A stretch of DNA of 64,000 nt from Nectonema munidae (GCA_030549495.1 JAUIRK010000105.1:186001-250000), one strand, 5' to 3'. Shown: positions 34,113-44,189, numbered from the stretch's first letter. Made by a program: numbers and translations. Notes: a model not told the origin generated them from the letters alone.

Positions 34113-34982
34113 GTATTGTTAACTATATTCGAGCAAATGCCACGAAGCATCGTCAATTTCGAAACATGCTGATGATGGATGACAAAGTGTAGATTTGCCT
34201 TAGTTATCACTCAAAAGTACGCTGGTTGTCACAAGGGAAAGTATTGGTCAAAATTTTGTCTTTACGAAGGCAAATAATTGACTTTCAAAGAAAGTGACAA
34301 ACATTGTGAATTATCAAATCCAAATTTTTACAGAAATGTAGCTTTTTATAATCAAAACTTTCAGAAGAACACATTCCCCAGTTTACGAAGGTAATGAGTG
34401 AAAATGAAGATATCTATGAAGCTTTTAAAAAATACGGATCAATCTCTGTTTGATATACAGTGAAGATCCTATTGAAATTTGGAAAAATGCGGTAGAATAT
34501 CCTCGTCTTTATGAACATGCACGCCGACTGATTTCCTTCTTTTCTACAACATAGTGTTGTAAATCCACATTCTCGTACTTGACGCAAATAAAGAATTCGC
34601 TGAGAACACAGTTGACAGATGAGCATTTGGAGGACCAATTAAAACTAAGAACCACTATGTTGGAGCCTTATATCAAAATGCTTTCTCAAAAGAAGCAAAC
34701 TCAAAGAAGTCATTAATTTGTATAAAAAGGACCTACTTACCTAAAGAAATATTTGAAAACTTCATATTCTCGATGTTTATACGTCCTTTTTTTATAAGAA
34801 TATTATTAATTAATACTTGTATAAAATAAAATCCTAATTTTAATAATCTAATTATTATTATTATTAAATGTTGTACGAGGGGATAAAATAACTGAAAAAA
34901 TAGTAATTTGTTCAGTGCGGCCTCTATGAGGGACGATGAATTGTAAGGTGGCCTTCATGCACAAAAAGGTTCCCCACCTCTG
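34113..34982 (+). mobile_element. hAT transposon, GTF2IRD2-like transposase, C-terminal half
   Basis: Recognised pieces: IVNYIRANATKHRQF (34116-), then SYHSKVRWLSQGKVL (about 34205), and the C terminus SLRTQLTDEHLEDQLKL ending in a stop at 34714-34716. These are the RALNHRQF, EVRWLSRG and SRLTDEHL blocks of GTF2IRD2/ZBED-type hATs. At least two frame changes are present. The right terminus is clear: AGGTTCCCCACCTCTG, ending at 34982. The N-terminal half is missing where the previous hAT begins. Probable 8-bp target site CTCTAGAG at 34983-34990. Confidence 0.75.
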
Positions 34983-35137
34983 CTCTAGAGCCTAGTATTT
35001 GGGCACTTTCTTTAAAGAGGTTGACATCTCTTACCAAATCATTTAACTCAGATTGGTCAAAATGTTTGGGGAGAGAATCAGTAGATAGATCAGAACGTGT
35101 TTTTTCTTCCTCTTCACTTGACTCCGTTTCTGAAAAA
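34983..35137 (-). pseudogene. Exon of an uncharacterised multi-copy protein family (SELNDLVRD motif), interrupted
   Basis: A minus-strand exon with acceptor aatttttttcag (ends 35138): an acidic start (ETESSEEEE), then SELNDLVRDVNLFKESAQ and LGSR. I recall SELNDLVRDL...AELLGSRL as a motif of a repeat-borne family in arthropod genomes; this is memory, not a search. The coding match stops exactly at LGSR, where the terminus of the GTF2IRD2-like hAT starts. The transposon therefore appears to have inserted into this exon. The other half was not found in the window. Confidence 0.5.
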
Positions 35138-35289
35138 AATTGATATTTCAGGTATAGGTATATCATTAGAATGAGATACAGGTCTAAGTGCAGATGGAAT
35201 GTTATGGTATAATATGTTATTTTTAGTTTTTTGTTGAAATCAGCTACTTTGGTAATACAAAAGTAGCAATCATCGATCAAGGTGGTCCT

Positions 35290-36240
35290 TTTGTTCGCGC
35301 CAAATCATTGCAACTCCAAAAGGCTATCTTGATCAGATAGCTTATATCCAAAATAAGCTAGATAGCAACGTTTTAACAAAGGGTTTAACAAAGTAACAAA
35401 ATATTACTTCGTGAACTTACACGAGTGAATTCTCGACAAACATAGCAGAATATATCTGGTGAATTTAAACATTTTCTAGACATTTTTAGTCTGAAATAAA
35501 AGGACCTGATGAATAAAATTGTTGGAAAAAAAGTATATTTTTTAGAAAATGATGTGTACTGCTATTGTACCATTACAGACAAAACATTAATTAAAAATGT
35601 ACCAATAACTTGAAATCCAGATGTGATTGAATGAAAAAAGTAATTAAAATTATGATTAAATGTATTATACATGCAAAATTTATTGAGATGTGACACGTTC
35701 TTATGCTCTTAAATGCAAAAACTAAGTCCAGAAATGAAATCAGCCCTTTCGACTTAGTAGAAAAAAATATATAACCATTACAATAACCCCCTTATACAAT
35801 GAAGAAAATAAAAAACAAAGAGAAATAAAAAGATATCGCTCAATTGCTGGATTGTATATTAATATTTTAAAGGAAAGAAATTAAGTTTTAAAGTAAGATG
35901 TTTTTACAAATCAATTTAATTAAAAAATACAAGTTAGATATGATAAAATTATATCTACCAATTTTACGTATAGACATTTGTTCTTAAAAAAAGCATGCCT
36001 TCAATATCCTTTCATTCATGTTCGTGCTTAGATCACATTTTAAAATTTTAAGTGCTTTAAAAAATGTATGCTTGTCGCTTTATTACTACAATCATCATAT
36101 AAAATATTGGTATTTAAATCATAGGTTGCGCTCTTTTTCAATTTTCGTCCGAAATCTGCAAACAAAAAGAAAGGATTAATTTTGATATACGGGGGTTTTA
36201 TTTTTTAATTTACTCATTTTATTTTTCTCAATTTTAGAAA
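35290..36240. other. AT-rich upstream region of COPS6
   Basis: No recognisable gene or repeat. Just before the COPS6 start an acceptor-like ttctcaattttag ends at about 36238, so a 5' UTR intron may lie in this interval. Confidence 0.35.
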
Positions 36241-36265
36241 AGTGTTGCATTAATATTTTTTGTAC

Positions 36266-37408
36266 ATGGATTCCCTTTCCCCTCCAATTGCAGAAAGTGA
36301 AGTTTCGCATTTTACCCCTCTTATAAATGTGAGTTCAATCGTTTTGTTGAGTATTTCGGATCATTGGACACGTGTGAAAGCCAATCTTGATGCATCCAAG
36401 CGCGATAAGTCGAACACTCCTTATGATTGCAGTGTAATTGGCATGCTAGTTGGGAAGTGCACTGCCAATGCCATATGTGTCACTAGTTGTTTCGAAGTTT
36501 GTTCAGGAATTACTCGTGAGAAGGATGCTTACACCTTCAATATTGACGTTGACTTTTTTAAATCACGCAAAGCTTTGTTCGAAGAAAGTCAAAAAATGGA
36601 TGCACAGTTAAAAGATTCAGAATTCCTGGGATTTTACACTGCTAACAACTCCAGTACCTTTTCTTCGTCCACACTTATGCTTGATAAATTGATTCTGCAA
36701 GAAATGAAATCGCCTGTCATTTTATTTTTGATGATGGATGTCTTTAGTGAAGAATTCATACTTTATGAGGGCTTTGGACAGGGAGGCGAAAAGTTTGAGC
36801 ATACAGAATCAAAGACTCCTGAAAGCGTGATCCCTGCCTGCACCTTTCGTCAGACATCCTTTTCTACTCTCCCTTTCGACGACAGCATCGAACGCGTCGG
36901 CATTCAACACGTCGTGAAGAACAGTGTGAATGCAACGAACATCAGCACAGTCGCGCTAAGCCAAACTTCGTCCTTTGCCTCTCGTGGGAAGGAGGGCAGG
37001 CGAACTTCCGAAGATTGCAGTAGCGCCGTTTTTTCGCAACTCTGCGTAAACGAAAACGCCATGCTCATTTTACGCACCAACATCCGCATCATCAAGCAAT
37101 TTTGTAAGGATGCACGCTCCCAAAAACTTAACGCACAACGTGAAAAGAATGCCAAGATCTTGCTGCAAATCACCTTCCTACTCAATCAGCTGAGCTCTCT
37201 GACTTCGTGTAGCGATGAATCCGTTCTATCTTCTTCTTTGAAGAATGATGCTAGCTGTAGTGATCTTTTCATAACTTACCTAACGTTTTTAGCCTCACTA
37301 ACACAAACCACATCTTACATGAATAAGGCTGTAGGCAAGTTTAATCTCTGTAATAAGTCTTCTTTTTTCGCAACCGCTCGAAAATCAAGCACGTCAAAAT
37401 TTTTCTAA
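36266..37408 (+). CDS. COPS6: COP9 signalosome subunit 6 (MPN-minus domain)
   Basis: Intact single-exon frame of 380 residues starting at ATG 36266. It aligns along its length with CSN6: VSSIVLLSISDHWTRVKA (residues 22-39; VLNISDHWIRMR in human), CSVIGMLVGK (55-64; VIGALIGK), DSEFLGFYT (117-125; ELEFLGWYT), IERVGIQHVVK (AERIGVDHVAR), and a helical C terminus ending KFF like human LFF. The JAMM zinc motif is absent, as in all CSN6, so the protein is structural: it pairs with CSN5, the deneddylase acting on cullin-RING ligases. It is about 50 residues longer than human CSN6 (327), with extra Ser/Thr-rich segments between the MPN domain and the C-terminal helices. It is divergent but shows no break. 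A related MPN-minus protein (PSMD7, EIF3F) is less likely given SDHW and FLGFYT. Confidence 0.9.
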   Translation: MDSLSPPIAESEVSHFTPLINVSSIVLLSISDHWTRVKANLDASKRDKSNTPYDCSVIGMLVGKCTANAICVTSCFEVCSGITREKDAYTFNIDVDFFKSRKALFEESQKMDAQLKDSEFLGFYTANNSSTFSSSTLMLDKLILQEMKSPVILFLMMDVFSEEFILYEGFGQGGEKFEHTESKTPESVIPACTFRQTSFSTLPFDDSIERVGIQHVVKNSVNATNISTVALSQTSSFASRGKEGRRTSEDCSSAVFSQLCVNENAMLILRTNIRIIKQFCKDARSQKLNAQREKNAKILLQITFLLNQLSSLTSCSDESVLSSSLKNDASCSDLFITYLTFLASLTQTTSYMNKAVGKFNLCNKSSFFATARKSSTSKFF

Positions 37409-37476
37409 CTTCAAGCTTTCTCACATTCTCTTGCTGAGTTTGGGTGTATCATGAGAAGAATAATTAATTTGTAAAT

Positions 37477-37482
37477 AATAAA
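37477..37482 (+). promoter_or_regulatory. Polyadenylation signal of COPS6
   Basis: AATAAA about 70 nt after the COPS6 stop codon. Confidence 0.5.
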
Positions 37483-37889
37483 TATCCATTGTTGCATAAA
37501 CTTATAAAAAAATTTCGATGAATTAGCATGAACGTAGTTTAGGGCAAATTGAAAAAGAATGGGCGTACATACTTTTATTACACTTTTGACATTGTCTTGT
37601 TGTTTTTGTCTTTTTAGAAACGGGCAGGCACTGCAAAAATTCCTTTGATGTTGATAGTCTATCATACGTGTAGTTTTCATGAAGTTTTTCTTTGGTGCAT
37701 TCAAATATGTATATAATAAGATATTGTGCGAAAAAAGGCTAAAAATTTCGAGGGGATTGGAAAGATCCTTAGCAACTTCTTTAGGCCCAGGCGGAGACAA
37801 GGATACGTCCCTAATGTTTTGAGACAAAGCTCTCCCGCATTTTCTTTGGGCTCCCAGAAATATTTTGTGCCGTCGGGTGCAACAAGTTA

Positions 37890-38012
37890 ATCACATGGAG
37901 AACTTTCACGACTACTTGAACCAAAAATTTCAACATCAGTACCACTGTAAGCATCAGAATTAAAAACAAGACTGCTTTCATCACTTGACGACTCACCGTT
38001 GAATGAACTCAT
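37890..38012 (-). CDS. Ser/Asp-rich first-exon candidate
   Basis: A minus-strand frame from ATG (38010-38012): MSSFNGESSSDESSLVF, then SGTDVEIFGSSSRESS. The acidic, serine-rich composition resembles the N-terminal ends of the uncharacterised repeat families nearby. It might be the first exon upstream of 34983-35137 on the same strand, but I see no convincing donor. Upstream (38090-38120) lies a G-rich patch that looks like a transposon end. Confidence 0.25.
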
Positions 38013-38109
38013 TTTGAAACATGTGATGTAGAGAAAAAAAATCAGAAACTCCAATAAGGGGTCATACACATTTGACGTCCCTATAAAAAATTGAAATTTG
38101 CCTCCCCCT

Positions 38110-38600
38110 CCCCCCTTGTCTTCACAGCTGCAACGCTGGGATAATAAATTCCACAGATTTTGCAAACTTTTTTATTAATTGTGGATTTAGCACTTGGACA
38201 ATACAGGTCATATGGTAGAATCTTATAATCTTTTTTAGGAACAAGATCATTGTTCGCAAGACGTTTTAATAAATCTGGATAACGGTCAGTTGACTTTATG
38301 TCACTTGGCAGAGGAACTGTTGGACCACCAGAATTTTAACGAACTTGAACTGGAACAGACAGAAAACGATCCGAGAATATCTTAAGCCAGTTTGTCTGGA
38401 AAGTTCTACAACATTTTTCATCAGTACATTTAACAATCTGTAAAAAGTATCGGGATATACGGCAGTGTAGTGAAACCCATTTCTCATTATATGGTACCAT
38501 TTCTTTTCTACAATTTGCAACATTTTCACAAACTACAGGATGGCCGTCCATTATCAGCTCATTCCAAACTTCAGCCAAAAAATAGAGTGTATTCAGCGCA
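38110..38600 (-). pseudogene. Fragment of a second uncharacterised multi-copy family (KCTDEKCC / YDLYCPS motifs)
   Basis: Minus-strand coding with ELIMDGHPVVCENV, SRYFLQIVKCTDEKCCR, FSDRFLSVPV, then GGPTVPLPSDIKST, YKILPYDLYCPSAKS and CKICGIYYPSVAAVK. The order CC..., RFL-PPxP, YDxYCPS, CxxCxxYxxS agrees with a family I remember as highly repeated in arthropod genomes; its function is unknown to me. The paired cysteines suggest zinc binding. The coding match stops at a G-rich block (38100), probably a transposon insertion. A fragment, not an intact gene. Confidence 0.45.
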
Positions 38601-38715
38601 TACCCTAAAGTCTTAAATTTATAAGACTACATTATATTTTTTTTTACAAAATTAGTGAATTTAAATACTATACTTTCAGCGAAAATATTTTAATTAAATT
38701 TGCATATCGAATATA

Positions 38716-39293
38716 GTGCGCAGAAAGAGCACTTAAAAAGCAATTAAAAAGTAGGAAAAAATGCCCCCAATTAAAAAGTAAGAAAAAATGCCCCAATTAA
38801 AAAGTAGGAAAAAATGCCCCAATTTAAATTAGGAAAAAAATGCCCCAACACAAAAAATTTCAAAAAATTATTAATTAAAATTTTTAAAAAAGATATGTCA
38901 AATAAAGATTTTTTGTAAAAAAAAAAGTTAACTTCATTTAAAACATTTAAAATTTAATTAAAGTAAACTAAAAAACTCAGCATACGACAATTTTTTAAAT
39001 ACAAAAATTTTTTTTATAAAACAGCAAATATTTTTGGACTTTGTGTGTATCAGAACACTTTCTAAATATAATTTGTATTTTAACTGATTTTAAGAACACA
39101 TTCCCACAAATATGCACCTTTGCTATTGTTTTCAAGAACATTATAAAGAAAAAACCCTATAGATTAAGAAATTTTTGGAATTTAGCCTTTCAAAACGGTA
39201 CCAAATAAAAATATTTATATAATTATATAAAATCCTGAAAATCAAAAATTAAGGGGCATTTTTTCCTACTTGGGGGCATTTTTACCTACAACC
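38716..39293. mobile_element. Non-autonomous DNA transposon with tandemly repeated inverted ends and 10-bp target duplication
   Basis: 578-bp AT-rich element. The left side has four tandem units of about 26 bp (38741-38846), each containing GTAGGAAAAAATGCCC or a one-base variant. The right side has two inverted copies, GGGGCATTTTTTCCTAC and GGGGGCATTTTTACCTAC (39253-39290). The 10-mer ATCGAATATA flanks it directly at 38706-38715 and 39294-39303. No coding frame. A 9-10-bp duplication is typical of Mutator-like elements, but the family is not established. The first 25 bp on the left are not mirrored on the right. Confidence 0.75.
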
Positions 39294-39796
39294 ATCGAAT
39301 ATACACTAGTTTAAAAAAAGCCAAAAATGTTAGGGGGTGGAATAGGGTTTTTCATTTGAAAAATGAAGTAGTCTACCAGGCACATTACAGGAATTGATGA
39401 AAGGATATTTGATTCATAGAGAAAACAAATAACTGAAGGTTTGGTAGTTTTATATGAGTGAATGTAGTCTAAAGGCAAAGAGTCTACTACACAACCTGCG
39501 ATGTTTATATGAAAAAATGTGATTGATTCAGGGGCAAGGGTATAAAACGAAGTTATAATTGTGCAAACAAAAATAAAACAAAAAATTAAGATCGCATTAT
39601 TTCATTATACAAGCTACAAAAAGTAAAATAACTGTTAACATTTTGCAATGATAATTTGCCTTTTATAATAACTTTTAAGGAAAAAAAGTCTATCAGAAAA
39701 AGTTATAGAGCTTCAACAAAAACTAAAAAATTTTAGTGCATAACTTAAGTTTTTTGAAAACTAATTTGACGTATCCCCTACAGCATACTCTATCTC

Positions 39797-39945
39797 TGGG
39801 TGGCATAGCAGGTTGGTTGAGATGATGGACATAGCACGGAAGCCTCTGGATTCGATTCCTCATCGATACAAATTTGTTCATAGTTTGGCATAAGCGGTAC
39901 ATCAGTGCCTGGTCAATGAAAATACATCCACTGCACCACTCAAAA
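39797..39945 (+). mobile_element. tRNA-derived SINE, copy 1
   Basis: Has the two internal polymerase III promoter boxes: A box TGGCATAGCAGG (39801-39812) and B box GGATTCGATTCC (39848-39859), spaced as in tRNA genes. A body follows, CATAGTTTGGCATAAGCGG then GTGCCTGGTCAATGAAAA, shared with 44718-44766. It is not a functional tRNA, because no acceptor stem closes. Confidence 0.65.
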
Positions 39946-40089
39946 TTAAAAAAATTGCTACATAATTAACATAAGAGAGAAAGGAAACAAAATAAACTAA
40001 TAAAGCAATTTTCACTATTTTAAAATGGAACCGTCTGTTCTCAGAATAATTTCAAAATAATAGGAGGCATAAAGAATGAGAGTAAGAAT

Positions 40090-40368
40090 GAGCCCCCTGA
40101 CAAATTGTCTCATAGGCTATTAGTATCATCCATCTTTGCTTATTATATGTGTAAAATTATTAAAAAAATTTATATTCTTGTTTATTTTATCTCTATTAAA
40201 TTATTTCAAATCAATCAATTTATATCTTAATTTTTTAGAATTGTCCATGAGACAAAATGTCTTATGAAAATAACGGGGCGAATTGTCCATGAAACAAAAT
40301 GTCTTATGAAAATAATGAGGCGAACTGTCTTATGAAAATAATGGGGCGAAATGTCCGAGGACCAAACT
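40090..40368. mobile_element. Element with inverted tandem ends of the TGTCCATGAGACAAAATGTC type
   Basis: Right side: two 42-bp units (40238-40279 and 40280-40321), a partial third (40322-40347) and a terminal GAAATGTCCGAGGACCAAACT. Left side: one inverted counterpart, GAGCCCCCTGACAAATTG and TCTCATAGG (40090-40117). About 280 bp, non-coding. Target duplication not identified. Confidence 0.5.
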
Positions 40369-41519
40369 AACATAAATCAAAGTATACGAGAAAAGAAAAT
40401 CATTGCGTTTTTTTTGAATATTTCTGTCTACAAATAAAATTCTGACAGCTGTCATAAATAGATCAAGTACATTTTTAACAACTGAAACATTTTGTTTCGA
40501 TATTATATTTTTATTATAATAATCAACAAATTTTCTTAAAAAAAGTGATTTGATTATGTACAGTGTTACTTCGAATCGTGAATATCGAATTAGTCGAATC
40601 GAACATTATAAAAATATCTCTGCTCAAATATTAAGCAAATAGGGTATTCTTGCTTTTAAACTGAATAGATAGTCAAAATATTCATTCCAAAATAAGTATT
40701 GAAAAAAATTTCTTGACTTGAAAAAATTAAAGTTTTCAAATGTTACAAAATGTAGCAAACGTAGTGATAAAGATTAAGTGACTTTTGTTGAAAAAGTTCT
40801 TAGCGCGAGTCTAACAATATTCATTGATATAAAATTGTAACGATTGAAAACTATTTTAATTAAACTCTAAATGCAAATTAGACAGAAGCAGTGGTGTAGT
40901 CAAAAAAAAGTTGATAGAAGGGCACAATTTTAAAACAAAAAACTTGCGCAACATTATTTATACATTCTTGACCCTTTCATTGGAGAAATGTTCAAAAACT
41001 GATATCGCATAAGATGCACGGGGCACCATGCGGTACATAGGAGTGTGGGCACGGCCCCTCATGCCCCAGCCTAGCTACGTCACTTGAGAGAAGAAAGCTG
41101 AATGAGATAGGAGAGCTTAACAAGAGAAGAGGGCTTGAATGAAATAAGAGAGCTTGAGTGAATGATTGAGTTTTAGCAGAGAAAGCGGAAGAGAAAAACA
41201 GAGGAGAGAGAAAGAGAAATAGAATCACTGTGACAGAAGATGAAAAAATCTAGTGGATTATCAACATGTGTTTGCAAATACTACAGAGGAGACACTGTGA
41301 TAAATATTGCTTACTTATTGTGTGCATATTGAATCAATGGATTATTATTATTTAGCTCTCACGCATCGTCTGTAAAATATGTTCGATAGGAAAAATGCGA
41401 TAGGAATTTCAGAGCAGCTTGGCATGATGTTTGATTGATTCGAAAGTCTGCATTCCTTCTATGCGATCATCATACATGTTTTATAAACAAGCAGCAACTC
41501 TTACTTATATAAAATTATT

Positions 41520-41643
41520 GGGGGGGGGGGGGGGGGCGAAGGTGAATTTCGCCCCCCTGAAAACACATTGGGGGGAGGGGGCGGTCGCCCTTCCGGATGT
41601 GCGCCCCTGATATGCAGACATCCCCCCCCCCCCCCCCCCCCCC
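41520..41643. repeat. G17 and C22 runs in inverted arrangement around a hAT-like end
   Basis: Seventeen G (41520-41536) and twenty-two C (41622-41643) bracket 85 bases that include a second G-rich patch and, on the minus strand at 41593-41609, CAGGGGCGCACATCCGG. Both strands could form G-quadruplexes. The 17-mer recurs at 59697 exactly and at 58687 with two changes, so part of this is a transposon terminus. The minus-strand frame through it is spurious. Confidence 0.7.
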
Positions 41644-42079
41644 AGGATAAGTTAATACTAAAAATGCATCAAAGCTATAGCTTAAAGAGTTTTTATATGT
41701 AAAAGAGGAACTTCTTTTCACGGTCAAAATCTTCTTTGAAGCACTCAATATTAGATCATTACACCACTGCCTAGTTCATTAGAAAGATCTTCCATTTAGT
41801 ACATATTTTTTTAATTGTTTCTTTTGATCACACGTAATCTTTTCAATTCGTTTTTAGGTTGCTTCCTTCACTCATACTAATCTTCAAAAGATTTTATAAT
41901 ACTTTTGTTTTTTTTAATAAATATTTCATACTCAAGATGATTGAGAAAGTATTATAAGTTTTAAAACATTTAAAACTTTTTTTTTGTCTTTATATGTTTT
42001 AACAAACTCTTTCATTTTGAACGCAGAGTTTTGGTGATACTCTGTTGTGGAATGTTTTTTAAATCACCAATTGCATCTT

Positions 42080-42550
42080 TCCTGTTCTGATACTGCTTTG
42101 TAATAAGATTTTACCTGGAAACAGTAAGCAAAACAACCCATCTTAATTTTTAGAATATGAAATAAAAGAAAAACGAGAAAACCATTCTTGTTGACAATAA
42201 CGAGACATAAATCCTTTTGGATGACGCATATCAGAATATTGTTTAGCGGGGTAAACAACGTTTAAAGAAGGTTTTCTATGCTCTAACAACCACATTTTTT
42301 CTTCGTCAGTAGCTTTTCTGTTTGCAAATTCCTCAATACAAAAGTTTTTGCAAATGCTAGGAAAGTTCGTAGGAGCTAAAGATGTTGAAGAAGATAAAAA
42401 TGTAATATTTGAAGAAATAGAAGAGACATCAGTTAAAGGTATCGATGGAAGAGTTTAACTTCTAGCTTAAGATTCTAACGACACTGTTGACGTTACATTT
42501 GATGATGCTGATATCAAAGTAGTTGAAGAGATCGAAGAAAGTCTCTAAGA
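42080..42550 (-). mobile_element. hAT transposase fragment, ZMYM/TTF-zinc-finger type, N-terminal part
   Basis: One minus-strand frame runs from about 42540 to 42130: a long Ser/Thr-rich start containing two in-frame stops, then ATDEEKMWLLEHRKPSLNVV, SDMRHPKGFMSRYCQQEWF and SFISYSKN. The pattern (Ser-rich tail, proline/leucine segment, F-x-R-x-C-x-x-x-W-F) is how ZMYM1-like hAT transposases begin before the TTF zinc finger. The rest of the transposase was not seen. Confidence 0.5.
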
Positions 42551-42564
42551 ATAAATCCTGTTCT

Positions 42565-42595
42565 ACAACTAAGTAAGTAAGTAAGTTTATTTAAA
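42565..42595. repeat. (AAGT)n microsatellite
   Basis: Four tandem AAGT units followed by TTTATTTAAATAAAATG. Short tandem tails of this kind mark LINE 3' ends elsewhere in the window (15143, 28188, 48140), but no coding part is attached here. Confidence 0.5.
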
Positions 42596-43141
42596 TAAAA
42601 TGAAAATATTAATAAGAATGAACAGAGATATAAAGGTAATTTTATACTGAATTTTGATGAAAATATATGTATTCAAAAGAAATGAAGTGTGAAATCTAAA
42701 GGTTTATGCAAACCGCTGCAAGATTTCCAACATCTAATGAAGTGTTTGTAGATGTGTTCAAAGAAAAAGTAGTAGTTTTCCCAAGATATGCTAAAAGTAA
42801 TTTTATTTTTTACTATATTCAATTATTTCTGTTTAGTAATTTTCTTTGCTTCCAAATCTAAAATTTTATGTTTTTTGTTGTCCATAATAAACTACTACAA
42901 ATTAAATACAGCAATTAAATTAAAAAAATAATTTTAAAAATATTAAACTAAATTTTTTATCCAAATTAAAAAAAATTAATAGTGTAATTTTTGATTGATT
43001 GATTGATATACACAGATTGTAAGTCACTGAGGACTCGAAAGCGGGTATAAAGCTTCAATAATTGATTGAAAAAAATGTTTAAAATAGTTGCCTTGTATAA
43101 ACTTTGCAAGTGAGGAGTGATGATTTAAATAAAAATTAAAA

Positions 43142-43410
43142 AGAAAAACAAAATAAATTTAAGGGGAATAGCAGTTTTTCAATATTTTTGATATTGATAG
43201 GTGTTTAATAAGTTGAGATTTTATGAAAATTTCGTTAAGTGATTTAATAATAACTCCACGTTCTTTCATACAATTTGCAATAAAGTTTCCGGTCAAATAT
43301 TGAGTTTTCTCGCATTCAAAAATTAAGTGGTTAGTATCTTCCATTTTTTCACAACCAAAACGGCAGAGTGAGTCTGTAGATTTTTTTTATCATATATAAA
43401 ATTTCTTGCA
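43142..43410 (-). mobile_element. LINE C-terminal fragment with zinc knuckle
   Basis: The minus-strand frame includes CRFGCEKMEDTNHLIFECEK, the Cys-Cys-His-Cys motif found near the C terminus of many LINE proteins, then about 50 residues to a stop at 43159. The rest of the element is missing. A TTGA tandem lies at about 42999-43012. Confidence 0.55.
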
Positions 43411-43964
43411 TGAATAAATTTATTAAAATGAAAAAATGATTTTTAATGCAGTAAGAAAAAAATATTTTAGTCTTGAGAATTATTTTGCAATAAACATACA
43501 AAAGAAGTAAAACTTGTGTTTAAATAATAAATTTACAAAAAAAAATTTGATAATATAAAAGCTTTTTATTCTTTATGGTAGAGGTTAATGACCTTGATAT
43601 TTAAATTAGGGTTATCATCTTCCTAATCATTTTCACTTAAAAAACTTGAACAATACCTAAACCTTGAATGAAAATGTTCAATACAGAAAGTCTTTTAAAC
43701 ATTAAAAAAGTATTAACTAATCTTGTTACAGTGTTTAAAATAATACTTTTACCGGATCTTCTTTTCAATATTGGATCATTATGTGGCAAGCTGAAATTTT
43801 TCTTATTTTATTCAAAAAAAATTTTCTATTTTTTAGCCCATCGTGTACTGCAAGTTGCAGAGAATGCTCCATACATCTCATATGATTAAATTTTTTTTAT
43901 GTGTTTTAATGTAATTTTTAGTTTATTTAAACAATACAACTCATTTTTTTGCCTAATTAAAATG

Positions 43965-44070
43965 ACATTTATCAAGCACTTATCCGTCATGCAGTTGTTC
44001 ATAAGACGAATGTTTATCAGAAAATTAGCCAACCAGAAGTTGTCCATCAGACAATTGAGTTTACCTAGAA
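43965..44070. repeat. Short tandem motif related to the 40-kb element
   Basis: Degenerate 16-18-bp units: TTGTTCATAAGACGAATG, TTTATCAGAAAATTAGCC and TTGTCCATCAGACAATTG. They resemble the TGTCCATGAGACAAAATG units of 40238-40321. Possibly one end of another copy; no opposite end found. Confidence 0.4.
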
Positions 44071-44189
44071 CCATAAATATTATTCATAATAAATACATGT
44101 AAGCTAAAATTATATTTAGAATATATTTTATCTTTTTTAAAAGAGCTGAGAAATAGACTCAGATTAATATATAAAAAATTTAGATTAGA

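Noticed and set aside
34924-35280. Single 118-residue minus-strand ORF as one gene
   Set aside because: It is a composite: intron sequence at one end, a real exon in the middle, and the hAT terminus at the other end.
36904-37185. Minus-strand ORF inside COPS6
   Set aside because: Shadow of the real + strand coding sequence.
39797-39870. Possible tRNA gene
   Set aside because: Same reasoning; the sequence continues into a body shared with another copy, so it is a SINE.
40992-41228. Minus-strand Ser/Phe/Leu-rich ORF
   Set aside because: Arises from a GAGA-rich simple-sequence tract.
41515-41748. Minus-strand ORF with poly-Gly
   Set aside because: It is a translation of the C and G runs; low-complexity artefact.
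43668-43889. Plus-strand ORF rich in Phe and Leu
   Set aside because: AT-rich composition alone produces such frames; no motif.
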